From: Thereva unica
Lineage: Eukaryota; Arthropoda; Insecta; Diptera; Therevidae
NCBI GenBank assembly: GCA_949987705.1
Contig: OX465283.1
Span: 134,814,101 to 134,878,100 of the forward strand
Direction: 5' to 3'
Length of the DNA: 64,000 nt
Notes under the pieces: model-generated
The model's input: the letters and a program-made list of their open reading frames with translations, nothing else
The model's database searches: none
Told to the model about the DNA's origin: nothing
Position numbers and translations under genes: made by a program
In this document: positions 33,243 to 45,429 of the stretch, piece by piece
Numbering within the stretch: the stretch's first letter is position 1
Layout: each line of letters begins with the position of its first letter

Positions 33243-33594
33243 AGTACTTGAAAAAGAACTTCTAGAAGTCATTCTGCAGAAGCAGTCCAGTACTTTTTTT
33301 GTGATACGATGAAGATTAGGAGTCTCCTTTTGTACTACTGATCCGTCATGTCGTGCGAGTCATGGTGCAATGTAGTAAGCTTGATCTTAAGGATAGAATA
33401 GAAAGGAAAGGTTAGGGGTCAGGACGTTGCATGAGTTGACGCCGATGAGCTTTGCGATTGAACTCTGAGATGTTACATGGGCTCGGAAACACCGACTGCG
33501 GAAGTCAATTCCATAATCGAGTTGCTCCCGAGTAGGGAATGGAAGTACTTAAAAAAGAACTTCTAGAAGTACTTCTGCAGAAGCAGTCCAGTAG
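33243..33594 (+). repeat. ~52-bp direct repeats bracketing a truncated LINE
   Basis: AAGTACTTGAAAAAGAACTT at 33243 and AAGTACTTAAAAAAGAACTT at 33543 both continue CTAGAAGT, a five-base variable spot, TGCAGAAGCAGTCCAGTA. The copies differ at only a few bases. They lie exactly outside the LINE fragment 33295-33540, so they may be an unusually long target duplication or a pre-existing repeat. Confidence 0.72.
33295..33540 (-). pseudogene. 5'-truncated Jockey-like LINE 3' end with poly-A
   Basis: The minus strand matches the 3' end of the LINE at 45430-45690 (shared: GGAAACACCGACTGCGGAAG, GAACTCTGAGATGTTA, CTTAAGGATAGA). The left edge on the plus strand is a T-run (33295-33301), the complement of a 3' poly-A tail. 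Only the last ~245 bp survive, as expected for aborted target-primed reverse transcription. Confidence 0.72.
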
Positions 33595-33889
33595 TTCCAC
33601 CCAGTACAAAAAAGACTTTACATTAACACGTCGATGGCCTAGGCGGGAAGTACTTCCTCTTTTCCTTCCATATAATGTGTTTTAAGTACTTACACCTCAT
33701 TTACTATTGAACTCACAAAGTAATATTGTAAATTTCTGTAACGTAACTTAGTTGGGGATAAGGATGAGGGGTGTTGGTGGTGATGGTAAAATAAGCGATA
33801 TATATTTTTTTTTTTAAATTTTAATAAAACACTGCATTTGCTGAATAATGTTTGGTATAAGTAGATGAAGAAAATGTTTTGCCTACAAA

Positions 33890-34250
33890 ATACAATTTTC
33901 GAACAAAATAAAAAACAGTTTTTGAGTGATTTTTGGCTAAAAAGTGTTTTTTGCAAACTTTGACCTTTAATAACTTTGAAAAGGTTAAGTCTTCGAAAAA
34001 ATTACAAGAGGATTTTTCATAGGCAATAACGTTTCATATTGACGGATCGAAATTTCGAAAATATCAGTTTTTGAGTGAAATATTGGCCATAAAGTGATTT
34101 TTGAAAACTTTGACCTTGAATAACTTTCAAAGAGTTAATCGGGCCAACTTTTTTGTGAGAACTAAAATGGTAGAGAATTTCATTGTCAACGGGGCTGTAT
34201 GACCTATAGAAACCGAGATACATGGAAAATTCGGGAAAAACGCGATATAT
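33890..34250 (+). repeat. Two diverged ~160-bp units
   Basis: CAGTTTTTGAGTGATTTTTG (33915) and CAGTTTTTGAGTGAAATATTG (34065; 21-base identity described as CAGTTTTTGAGTGA plus AATATTG) are each followed by AAAGTG, AAACTTTGACCTT and TAATAACTTT or GAATAACTTT. This is a decayed tandem duplication with no coding signal. A related GACCTTTTGACCTTGAATTC occurs at 47292. Confidence 0.5.
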
Positions 34251-37200
34251 CCGGCGGCCATGTTTTATTTTTTGGATTCCGAAATTGTTTTCTTAAAAAA
34301 TCATAAGGAAGCTGTATACAGTTGTGTATTTTCATCCATTTTGGAATTTTGTCTCCTTAAAATGCTAATTTCCCCGAACTATTTGTCGTCTGTCGTCTGT
34401 CGCTTTCCCAATTTTACCTTTTTCAGTGAGTTAATTGCCAATTTTTCTCTGTCTTCTTCGAAATAGTATCTGAACGCTTTCAAATCCTTGGAAGCAACTT
34501 ATAAATTCGTGGTTGGATCTTGTAGTACAGTCAATCTGTCGTGAAAAAAGGTTGTTTGTTGAAAAAATTACACCGGGGATTTTTTTTTCATAAATCGTTA
34601 GGCGGTCATGAAAAAAGCTTAAACCCACATTTGTGATCTCCCACTTGCAGGTTTTTGGTAAACCCAAAAAGTTTTTTGGCGCATTTTTCTCGGAATCAGT
34701 GCACTTTAGAGAAAAAGTTTAGATTGCCGTTTATAATTAATATCTTTGAGTCAATTTCGTACGACTTAAAATAGAAAAAGTAGGGGAGCTAAAGCATCAA
34801 AAAAGTGTTTTTTTTTATTCGCTAAAAAAATGTCCTGCCATCCGTGTACCATACTAGTACACCCCCGGCGATACTTTAGGAAAAGTTCAGGCTAGCCTGT
34901 CTTGTATGGGCAATTGGTTTTTGCGTTCATTTTGGCGCCGCTCCGCTCGCTCTACCCCACGGCCGAAGCTAGGCATGTAGTCCGATAGCATCCCCACGTC
35001 CGGAATATCTGCTATAATGTTTGATATTGTAGAATGTAGTTAAAGTTAAGTAGAGTGCCCCAGGCTTTGCTGCGCCCTCCGCAAACGCAAGGTTACTGGG
35101 GCGTTATTTACGTCACGGGCAATGGGTTTTACCTTAAATACTGACTCTTCCAAGGCTGACTTCTCGATTCCACAACAATAATTGTTTTCCGAGGATAGGT
35201 TGTCAATTTTTCGCCGAACACCTACCAGGAGGACCAGTCCGGAGTTTGCTTCGTTTTAAGGCGTGAAACACTCACCTTTCACCTTCCTCGTCTGTCACTC
35301 TAATTTAGAGCAGGGCATCTAGGTATCAGCCGATGTAAAACTAACATATTCGAGGAGGAGTAGCAAGCCTGTAAATATGAGATCATATTAACAGTTGGCG
35401 TTTCTAATGACTTACATATTTCTTAGGTAAGCCTGGGAAAATCGATCAATAATATGGAATAAGGAAAATCTCAAAATGGGTTTCTGATAAAAAAAAATCC
35501 TTTCACTACCAGTATTGCCAGATCAAGTAATGATTCATTTAAAACAGACAAGAGATTTTAGTATCCAGTAGAACAATATATTAAAAAAAGAGAAAAGAGA
35601 AATTAATTCGCTCGTTCCGCTTTATTAATTATCACCTGCTTAGTATGTAAACCGTTAATAGAATTTCGCAATATGTCATTAAAAAAATATGCATAAGAAA
35701 GGTTGTCGCCAAAAATATCGTAAAATTTTTAATTGTCACAAATATATAACGCCAATAAATGTCGCTTATGAAGCTATATCTTCTAAAGGTCCGAGGCAGA
35801 CAAGTCGGCGAGATTTTAGAACAAAGTTTTTCTGGTCTGTCAACAAGTGTGGGTTTGGTAAGAAAACGAGGATCTGAAAAAGTTTCCAAAATTGCTTTAT
35901 AATGATTTTTTTATTAATGTTATTATAAATTATGAAAATTACAATTTTTCTTTATTTATTGATAATAAAATACATACGTTTAGAAAACTCGATCTAAAAA
36001 ACTGTACTAATTTAGAGTTAGCTACTTAAAAATGTTTCTTCCAAAAGTCGGATTGTAATGATCGGATTTATAGACTTAAGCGACCCAATAAATTCTCCAC
36101 GTTTATATTGATTTGTATCCATACGATTTCACATTTTATAATTTGTTTTGTGCTAAATTAAAATTAATTCAATTTTGTGCATTTTTGACTGAAATAATAA
36201 ATAAATGTCAGATAATGTCTCGGATTCGATTTTGTTAAAACAAGTTTAATGTCCATTAAAGTTTTATTGAGTTATCTTTGAAAAATATCAGAAATTAATC
36301 GATCCCTGTTGCTTGCTGCATACGCTTACAAGGTCGAGCTCTGTTTATGCAATATAAAGAGCAGCAACTTTATTAACCATTTTTATATTTGAGTCGTTCG
36401 TTTTGAAAGTGACCTAAGTAAATTTTTCAAAAATTTGAAGTAAATGAGTGGAATAATTCCAATTCTATGTAATTTTTCCATTCGCAAGCAGTTTGGGATA
36501 AAAATGAAAAACAATTAAATATAAAACGAGCTAATTAACGAAGTGATAAACAATTATTTTAAACTTGGTTTTTTTATAATGTACTACATTTTTATTAGTT
36601 CTATGTTTGTTGTTAAAAAACGAGACAGAACCTCATATCTTCAAATGCGCCTTTTATTAATAGGTGAAATCCCGAAAACCCATTTTTAACGGACGTCTAA
36701 GTATAAGAAACCGACCTTCCAAATTTCAAGTTTGCACCCTTTGTAGTTTCGGAGATTTCACGATTAGTTTTTGAGTGGGTGGTATTTTGCCATTATTCTA
36801 GGGTATTTAAAAAAAAGGATTTGTCTCTATATAAAGATAGCGTTGCTATCATCTACCATCGTTGCCATTCTCCTCTTTGGTTTGCTCTTGAGCTCTTAAG
36901 TAATTTTGCTTATTAGCCTAGCCTAAATAGATATTTAGTGAGCATTCGACACAATCAATTACCACGTTTATGATTAGGTTCAACCCAGTCTTAAACGGGG
37001 CTTAGGCTTTCACTCTACTTATTTTACTGTTTCACAGTAGTGGTACAAGTGTCAAGTCAAAATTGACTTGAACTGAGAGACTAAATTTGGCTACTGAAGC
37101 GTAAGCTCAGGATATAAGTAAGAGAAATGTTATTTTGTTATGCGAACCCTAAGCGGGATTCACATCCCGAAAACTAAAATTTGCACTCACTCGTATATTT

Positions 37201-38670
37201 TTTCAAAGCCGTCAAATAAAAACCATCTCAACAGGCTGAACTCCGGGCCTCAATCCAGGGAGACTGACTCGCCACAGGTATCTTGGGAGATTGAGACTCT
37301 GGAGATACCACCTTGCCACCGTGCAGGTAAGTCATGGTACTTGAACGTGATCCCATACCCTTCGGAGTTTACACGGCTTACTTAGAAGAATGTTGAGGGT
37401 ACCTGGAAACGATAACTCTGCTGGACGGGTAACATCGTTCGCCGCTACGCCATCCTGTCTTGCACTTAGCAATAACTTCTCCTACCAATACCTTTACTCC
37501 CACCATAGACTCAGTCATTCGTTTCCACAATTCGTTTAATTCATTATACCGGCTAAAAATTATTTAATATTCATCAATTCCAACTAAAGGTAAATAAATA
37601 ACTATAATAATCACAATAAACCTACCTAGTACCTGGCGGCAAAACAAATACTCTCCGAAAATTAATTTACCAGTGTAAATTCAATTATTTAAGTTACGTT
37701 ATCGAACATTAGCCAATAAAGTGTAGTGTATCTACAATAATAGATCACCAGTGTATTTGGAGAATACAAAAAAACCGACCCTGGTACGTCGACGTTTTCG
37801 TTCTTAGATGCTAGACCTCCAATTGGTGGTGTATAAAACAATAATACATTAGTGACACTCAAAAGTAAATCCAGGCAATCAGTTGAAGGCAAGAGACAAA
37901 ACAAACCGCTAAATTAATAAAAATTGAACAACAAGAAAAATGGTTCAAACAAAATCACAACACCTTATAGCTACCATATAAATACCCAAAAAAAACTTAA
38001 TTTTATCTTTCATTCAATATCTAAGTTTTCATAGACAAAAAGAAAATCAAAATCAAAATTCTTGGGCTGCCAAATCCTTAGCGTATATATAATCAACTGT
38101 GTGGTGTAGGCATAATGAATAATAGGACCAATATTATTTTAATTATCGAATAAACGCTTTGCTGCTCGACGGTTATCCGCGCCACTACCGTTTTGGTGTA
38201 ACCGGAACACTTTAAGGGTGATGCTGGAGCTAGTGCAATTGGACACTAAGAGAACTAGCTGCCACGAGTTTCGATGAAGTTTTTTTCTTCAGCTCCACTT
38301 TTTTTTTTGTATGACGCACTAATAATTTTATATAAAGTGGATCTGCACTCCCTCTCAAGATTCCTTTCCTTCAGTTGCAACTTTTTTCTAAATTTGAGGG
38401 TTGTTCTTATAGATAAAAATGTTCCTCCCGGAGAAATTACGGACTGTCTATATAGTTCAAGAGAGGTTGACAGCGCCAATTTCACTATTCCAAGGGATCC
38501 TTTCCCTTATCCACACCAAATAAGGGCTTGTTTTCTTGATATTAGTCACCTTCAGAAAATTAGGATATGAGCCGACATTCAGAAATTCATCTATGAATAT
38601 GTTATGTTAACACCCGTACAGAAGCTGTCGATTACTCAGGGTTAGTTTTTCCTCTATCTATCCAAATTAA
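34251..38670. other. No certain gene; two GC-richer islands
   Basis: 34840-35380 (with GGCGCCGCTCCGCTCGCTC near 34932 and CAGGCTTTGCTGCGCCCTCC near 35061) and 37130-37450 (CAGGTATCTTGGGAGATTGA, AGATACCACCTTGCCACCG) are less AT-rich than their surroundings and look like decayed retroelement pieces, but I could not assign a family. 35689-35877 is an open frame of 62 codons with a basic composition and no recognised motif. Confidence 0.35.
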
Positions 38671-39163
38671 AAAAAAAAAGAAAAAAAATTTTTTAAGAAA
38701 CTCTTTTCTTTACCTTAATATATTGATCAGTTGTGAACACAAAATTAATATAAATACTAAAAAAATCGACTAAAAGGTAAAAAATAAGAAGAATTTAAAC
38801 AATATAAACTTTTAAATCAAAATGGAAAAAATCTCACACATTCCTTAAAGAAAAGCGTGGGGTGCGTTTTTATGAAACAAAATGCTCAATTAGTGAAAAT
38901 TCGTAGCTGTCTGAAATGTTAAAATGTACTCACGGCAGTCATGTTTTTTTAAGTTCAGGTTGGTATGGGCGCCCCACGCTTTTCTTTAAGGAATGTGTGA
39001 GATTTGTTCCATTTTGATTTAAAAGTTTATATTGTTTAAATTCTTCTTATTTTTTACCTTTTAGTCGATTTTTTTAGTATTTATATTAATTTTGTGTTCA
39101 CAACTGATCAATATATTAAGGTAAAGAAAAGAGTTTCTTAAAAAATTTTTTTTCTTTTTTTTA
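38671..39163. repeat. Near-perfect 192-bp inverted repeat (foldback)
   Basis: The arm 38671-38862 is repeated in reverse complement at 38972-39163. Comparing the arms base by base I find one clear substitution (AATGGAAAAAATC versus AATGGAACAAATC), apart from possible length differences in the outer A-runs. The 109-bp spacer 38863-38971 is unique. The inner ends are AAAGCGTGGGG / CCCCACGCTTT, and the outer ends are poly-purine (AAAAAAAAGAAAAAAAATTT). Transcription would give a ~190-bp double-stranded hairpin. It could be a young foldback transposon, a hairpin-RNA locus or a local assembly artefact. Confidence 0.9.
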
Positions 39164-39292
39164 TTTTTTACTTTTTAGTAACGAATAGCGTTAATTAATA
39201 CATTACAATTTCCAAACTTTTAATTAGATTATCATGTTAAATAAGGAAACTTTTTTACATGTTTTGTATTTGTTTCTGTACAACAGTTCTCA

Positions 39293-39930
39293 AGTGCAGC
39301 CCAAAAATGCACAATTTGATGACCCCTCAAAAATCTAATAGCGCTCTACGTTTTTTTTTACATTTTGAAAGGTAGTGTGCTCGCGTATACTGGCTGGAGC
39401 AATAAAAACTAAAAACTGGAAACATATTTTTTTGCATCTTTTTAAATCATATTTTTATTTGCTATTGGTAGCTATGCTATGTCTTCCGCCATTTTTTAGT
39501 GAACGCCATATTTGATTTAAAACGACGTCATACAGTTTACTTTCTTACTCACTTTAATACACTTTCATTTGATATCCATACCGAGAGCGAAGTAAATAAA
39601 AGGGTAAACCGCCATTTTGTGTTGGCCGCCATTTTGAATTGAAATGACGGGACACAGACAACAGTATTCTAATTGTCACTCCCTTCCATTTGATACCCAT
39701 GCCGAGCGCGTTGTAAAGAAAAATTGATCCTTTGTTTTGTGTTGGCCGCCACTTTTAGCCGCCATTTTTCTACCGCCATTTTGAATTTAGGATGACGCTA
39801 ATTGTATTCAACTTGTTATAACCTTTCATTTGATACCCATATCGAACGAGTGGCTTGTAAAGAAAAATGTAATCCATCATATTTTTTTGGCCGCCATTTT
39901 TAATTTGGAACTATCATTTTCGTGTGTTTT
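39293..39930 (+). repeat. Composite repeat: 12870-type module plus CGCCATTTTG array
   Basis: 39293-39400 matches 12870-13010. It is followed by about four units, each with a CGCCATTTTG or CGCCATATTTG start, GACGTCATACAG or GACGGGACACAG, then TTTCATTTGATAYCCAT and CGAG. Unit length is about 100-120 bp. TTGGCCGCCATTTT recurs at 39622, 39740 and 39888. No open frame of interest was seen. Confidence 0.7.
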
Positions 39931-40685
39931 CGTCGGAAATACACATGTCTGTTAATTTTTACCAATTTTTATTGAAGGGAAGTGAATTTAAAGACTCTAC
40001 ATTGAGTAGAACGAATAATTCCAAGCATTTTTTATTAAAAATCGTTTTTTGTTACTCAACAACAAAATCAACAACAAAAAATGTAACAAAATGTCATATT
40101 CGTGTATTGTCATCGGGAATATGTATGCCTGCAAAGTTTCATCCATTTGCATTGAGTAAAAGGCGGTTAAATTAACGTTACAAGATTTGATGCTCCGAAG
40201 TGAAAGTAAAGAAAAGAGTTTAAAAAAGCGTTTTTTTCCTCCTTGTATGCTTTTCTAACTTTTTTTTTTTTTCAAAAACTCTTCTTTTACTAAACCTTTT
40301 CACAAAAACCTTGTTATTAGGCCTACCTTCGTTTTTTTCATTTCTCCCCTTGGAAAAATCTCAATGTTTTATTTTTATTTTTTATATTTGTTTTAATTCC
40401 CAAATACATGTAGTAATTTTTGTTATTATTATTATTTTTTTCTCGGATTCCAAATCATATCAGTCCACTTCCGTTACAATTCATTTTAGAGAAGTCACAG
40501 TAAACTTGTGGTTATTTATTGATTGTAATTATAAGTTAAATTTTGCAATTATAAAATGAATAAAGTATTCCACCAAAAAAGCATGCCCGTAAAGAGTGCG
40601 GATAGATTATTTCTTTACCGCTCTGAATGTGGAATGAAAAGTTAACAATGCCCAACAAATAAGAATCAACAATCGTGCACTATCT
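39931..40685. other. AT-rich stretch, no gene recognised
   Basis: Open frames (82-83 codons) are low-complexity. It may be the remainder of the composite repeat to its left, since TTTCGTGTGTTTTCGTCGGAA (39918, 21 bases, first part TTTCGTGTGTTTTCG) is echoed by TTCGTGTATTGTCATCGGGAA at 40098 (first part TTCGTGTATTGTCATC). Confidence 0.4.
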
Positions 40686-40689
40686 AAGA

Positions 40690-41060
40690 CAGAAATAGCA
40701 ACAGCAAATCAATTACAAGGAAAGATGGCATCCCGCCAGAATTGCTGAAAACCGACTCAAGCTTAATGCGATATATCCAGTCCTGGAAATAACACGGATC
40801 TAACAATATGCGACAACTAGAGAAGCATGTGTATTATCTACTGTGGGAAAAATATTGTCCCACATACTACTATCTAGGATAAGCAAGGCAGTAGACCGAA
40901 TGCTTAGAAAACAGAAGCTGGATTCAGAAAGGACCGCTCCTGTAAAGACCATATTAACATTGAGGTGAGTTCAGGAGTACGGTAACGATGCCCACTTTCA
41001 AAATTCTTATTCTGATAGTAATAACACCGCCCGTGGCCAGAATAAGACTACAACAATTTT
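40690..41060 (+). pseudogene. RTE-like reverse-transcriptase fragment
   Basis: Plus-strand frames read KDGIPPELLKTDSSLM, then SHILLSRISKAVDRMLRKQK and EAGFRKDRSCKDHINI. This corresponds to the RT segment G.DGIP.ELLK ... GK.LS..LL.R....VD..LR.EQAGFR..RSC.DQI of RTE/BovB-type LINEs. The YRGI block is lost and the frame changes at least twice. The catalytic FADD region is not seen. Confidence 0.66.
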
Positions 41061-41445
41061 TACAAGTTGCCAAATGCAGCGGTCAAGGTCAGATGGCAGA
41101 TGGATGATGTTTAAAATGGAAATCGCAGGAATTGTCTAGAAATATCTTTTTTCTTGTCCCTATCTGAATACTCCCCTGAACAACTATCCCAAATGGCCGA
41201 TTTGCTTTCAATTTCCATAATAAACCTTTCCGTATCAAAATTTTCCATTGTAACTCAGCCTTAAAAAATTAATATAGGGAGAAGTGACAGCTAACCTGAG
41301 TGGGAAAAATTCGCCGGCTACGTAACCAAATAGAAGTTGGGTGTGTGAACGCTATGGCGCTATGGTAGACAGTAATGAAAGGCCCTGAAAATTAGAACAA
41401 AACCTGGATTGAAACTAAAAGAATAGTTCTAAATAGAGACATATT

Positions 41446-41658
41446 TTTTTTTGACGTGACAACGTCTATTAAATCGGTTTAAGATAGGATAGCGCGCGTG
41501 TGAAAATGTCCCGGACAATGTCCCGCACATAAAAAAAAAATCATATCTTCGCCCCCATACATGTTAGGGGGGTGGTTAATGGCTCAAAATTTTCGTTAAC
41601 TTATCCTCTACACGGGAAAAATACAAAACGTAATAACAGACGTTGTCACGTTAAAATA
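41446..41658. mobile_element. ~210-bp MITE with GACGTGACAACGTCT termini
   Basis: GACGTGACAACGTCTATTA at 41453 and the inverted right end TAACGTGACAACGTCTGTTA near 41635-41654 form imperfect inverted repeats beside T-rich outer tips. The interior has no coding capacity. No target duplication could be set with confidence because of the flanking T-runs. Confidence 0.62.
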
Positions 41659-41744
41659 CGGACGTGATACTTCACATCCAAGACCATTAATTTTTTTTAT
41701 GTGAAAGACTAGAGTCTCAGGAAAGGCCCTTTATACTGTTGACA

Positions 41745-42150
41745 ATCTATTTTCTTCGTATAGAGTGCAATGTCGAACAGCAGCTCTAGTCGGGGAGGAT
41801 GGAACCGCCACAACCTTCCCGCGATGTTTTCAGTCCACCTACTCCCAACCATTACTATCGCGACTCTGACATCGGGGCATCGAGAAACAGCTCGCTGGAG
41901 TGTTATGCCTCCTGAAACGAGCTGAGTCTCATCAACCAACCGATGACATGCGCTTTGGTGGAGCGGGGAAGGGCTAAGGAAGGCTATGACACGAGGAATC
42001 AGGAATGTAAAGAGGGAAGAAGAAAGAAAGAAAGTTATGTAGGTGGGAAAGTGGAAAGGCGAAGGACCGTGGGGCTGACCGGGATTCGAACCCGGGACCT
42101 CTGGGATAGCAGTCAGGCGCCTTACCCCTAGACTACCGAGGCCCCCATAT
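41745..42150 (-). mobile_element. tRNA-derived SINE
   Basis: The minus strand from 42150 reads GGGGGCCTCGGTAGTCTAGG then GGTAAGGC (A-box region) and GGTTCGAATCC (consensus B box) inside a perfect T-arm (CCGGG/CCCGG). The acceptor stem pairs for only about five bases and the anticodon arm does not fold properly, so I call a SINE head, not a tRNA gene. The body continues through a TTTCTTTCTTTC-type pyrimidine tract to about 41750. The 180-codon open frame on this strand (41709-42251) is most likely incidental. Pol III transcription is inferred from the boxes. Confidence 0.72.
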
Positions 42151-42664
42151 GTCCTCCATAAAAGCCTAAAGAGAGTACTCCTATAAACTCCAAACAGAGT
42201 TGAGTTGCAGTACTCCCATAAAACTAGCTGTAGACTGAAATTGGAGATCACGTCTTGAGTTCCAAGGTGGTACTCCTTCTTTTTAACTTTCTATTATCTC
42301 TGGAAAAATATTGCATAAGAAAAGAATATATTTACGTATTTCAAATATTTTTTAATTTAAAACTATTTTTAACAAATTAATTTGAGGGCACAATTTTTTC
42401 ACTGCACTTCGCGTTACGGAATAACGCAATCCGAATAAAGCAGAAGTCCGAATACTCACGAGTATGAAATAGTAAAAAAGAAGAAAACGAACTCAACAGG
42501 TAATCAAATATAAACGCCTTTATTAATCCTCTAGGGAGGTCTCCCAAATTTCCTGCTGGGACGTACAGTTGCATTTTAAGATATAATATACATAAGTGAT
42601 TTTATAATGAAATTTAATAGACTTGGATTGAAACTAAAAGAATAGTTCAAAATAGAGTCATATA

Positions 42665-45425
42665 GAAAATGTTTGTGAAAGCTCCATTTTCCATTAATCA
42701 GAATAAACATAGTGCGCCTAGATCGGTAACATAATTTCTAAAACCAGACAACAGAAACGAGTCAAACCTAAAAATAATGTTTTGCGTCTTCAGCCAAAAG
42801 GTGTCCGCGGGTCACCCAAAACAGCACTGTTAAAAGTAAACCGTGGAATCTTAAAACATTGTGCAATAGTGTAATATGCATCTGAGAATAAATTTTATCT
42901 TCCATATGCCGAATCTTCTAAACATCTAAACTTGGCTTAAAACAAGTAATTAACTAAATAAATGCCTTAAGTACACACTAAAATAAAACTGGAATCGCCA
43001 AATGAAAACTGAATTATAGCAGCTTAAACTGATACGCGAATCCACCGGGCTCCGACTATTCTTGACGTAATAATTAAATTCAGCAAAAAATGGTGGCAGC
43101 AAAAAATTTTCACACATATTTAAGTTAATACCAGTATAATGGCGTGGAGTAATTTTTTGTTTTATTTGACTCCTTGCATTGGCTGGGAATATTTATGTGT
43201 CGCCATATTCATACCGTTTGGGAGAAGACAAAAACAACAAATCAATAGAGTCCAATTATAAAACGAGAATTGCACAATTTATGGTTATTGTTAAATTCGT
43301 TTTTTATTTCTGTATTTTATTTAAAGTAGTCTCAAACCGATTTCAGAAATGGATGGAGGAAAGATCCAGTTTTGAAGGTTTTCTGGTCGCTCTTCATAGA
43401 TCAAATTTCATTTCGATAATATGACAATTATGAGACGCTTATGCCGGGGGCTTGAGCTGGGGCTTTGTGTAAAGAAATCAAGCAGCATACTACTGACCCG
43501 ATGACAAAATACAAGTCGGACCGATATATCGTTTCCCAATCCAGTCTTAAAGATCAGACCCAGAGTCAGCAGCATTGACTCTGAAAATCAAAGTCAGTTC
43601 CGCAAGCGGTCAAGTCCAATGCTAGACGGTAATCGAACGGTCGCCGTGCCGCATTGCTGCGATTAGAATAACTCAATTAACGCACGCCTAATTGCAGCAG
43701 AATATTTCCAATTTGAATTTTAAATGCAGTTTTAATGGCATTGAATTTGTAATGCCGGTATTCGGTTCTGCGGTTCTGGTATTGCGAGAACGTGAACTAT
43801 CTCACTTTGAATGGTAGACGGATGGTAAAGGATTAGCGATTTCTCACGACATCATCATGTCACCCGCAACTTGGGCAACTTTAGTCCGGGTTATCCTCTC
43901 TAACTGAGTTATCTCGACGGGATAATCTTCATTTCTTGGGTACAAGGCGGAAGTGATAGCGATATATTATAACATGTAGCCCGTCACTTTTTTATTCAAA
44001 TATTTCTCAGTTTTTATTATCAATTTGTATGAGTAACTTAAATGGCTGTAATTGGTCTGGTTAAGGAATATAATTGGACAGAGCAAGGTGTTGTCGAGTG
44101 ACTCGATTACCTTCAGACTGCGATGTGAATGGAGCGGAGAAGATGTTTTAAGCTCTTGTCGGAACTGGTAATGTGATTTATGTTTTATTGTATTTATAGT
44201 ATTTGAATTGATTTAATTATTTACATACGATTTAAGTTTTACAATAACTTTAAAAAAAAACAATTTAAAATCTCCTTATATGGAATATTTCAGTAATCGT
44301 GGGAAAATTCATTCGGTAGTTAATTTAATCAACTTATTTTATGTTTTGCTTTCATTCCCAATATATTTCAATAAAACGTTTTACATTGCATTGCATAAAA
44401 CTCATGGTTTTTGCAAAATTCTAAAATAAAAGGAGTAAGAAATACTACTCTATGAAAATCGACATAATTTTTTTCTAATATTTAGTTAAAAAGTGATTAA
44501 TATTTAAGTGGCCTGGTTTCTAAAGCAAAACGTTTGTAGCGTTGTTTCGTTGTTGCTGTGTCGAAAAGCTTTAAGCTTTACTTTTGTGTTTAACATAACT
44601 AAATGTTAACTATCCCGAATGTTTAATAGATGTATAAGTGTTTTACTTTTAAACACTTTCATCACTTTGTACTTATATTAAATAGAATTACTTATCATCG
44701 CCCCTCTATTGTTCTCAGCATCCTTACTTAGAGGGGAACTTATCTAAGACAGCTGGCTCGTCACGATGTGATCCTTAATCTTGAGGGAGCAGAATTAAAT
44801 AAAAGAATGGCTCAGACAGTTTTTTTGATATCGCGGGAGCCTTTGACTACACATTTTTTGTAAAGCCACGGTTTTAAACAGACAATTTCTATTTGGCACT
44901 TTTCGCTTATGAATCGACTCTATGTTGAGAAAATTTCGGACTAATGGTCATTCATTCTGAGAAGTCTCTGGAGGACGTCGTAGCAAAAGAATAAACCCGC
45001 AAGGACTTAGAGATGGCATAAATGTAGGTGGGTAGAATATAGATACACGTGGTCCCTTGTCGTGAATGAACCCCTCCTAGAGCTACTCGGTGCCCAAAAC
45101 TTCATCACTCATGGTTACACAAAAGTTATTGCTATCTATAGGTGAAACAAGTAGGACCACTTCAAGGCGCATGCATCAAGCACTTCACTTGGTAAGCAGC
45201 TGATGCGCATGTGTAAAACTTAGTGTCAATCGCCATAAAACGTTTCTGGTAAGTCCGTTAGACCAAACTAGTAAATCCTATCTATCTATCCGAATATTAC
45301 ACGAAAAGGTACTTGACGAAGAAAGTGATACCCAAAATGGAAAGAGAGTTCATAAACCCACAATTTATTAAGTTCGATCAAAATCATCCGCGAGACAAAT
45401 TGAAACTGTTTTATTAACGCAAGGC
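42665..45425. other. Unassigned stretch
   Basis: No gene was recognised. The longest open frame is 81 codons (43179-43424, plus) with no motif. Patches around 43440-43960 and 44690-45250 are less AT-rich, but no repeat or gene family could be attached to them. Confidence 0.4.
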
Positions 45426-45429
45426 CAAG

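Larger units (their letters stand above)
41405..42665 (+). repeat. 41-bp direct repeats bracketing a 1.2-kb block
   Basis: CTGGATTGAAACTAAAAGAA (41404) and TTGGATTGAAACTAAAAGAA (42624) continue TAGTTC, one variable base, AAATAGAG, one variable base, CATAT. They differ at three or four positions over about 41 bp. The block between them contains a small MITE (41446-41658) and a SINE (41745-42150), so the repeat pair may mark a composite insertion or an old segmental duplication. Confidence 0.65.

Noticed and set aside
42060..42150. Functional tRNA gene
   Set aside because: The T-arm is perfect but the acceptor stem pairs poorly and no proper anticodon arm forms, so a tRNA-derived SINE is the better call.
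41709..42251. 180-codon minus-strand open frame as a protein-coding gene
   Set aside because: It overlaps a SINE head with A and B boxes and a pyrimidine tract; the translation is low-complexity and matches no family I know.
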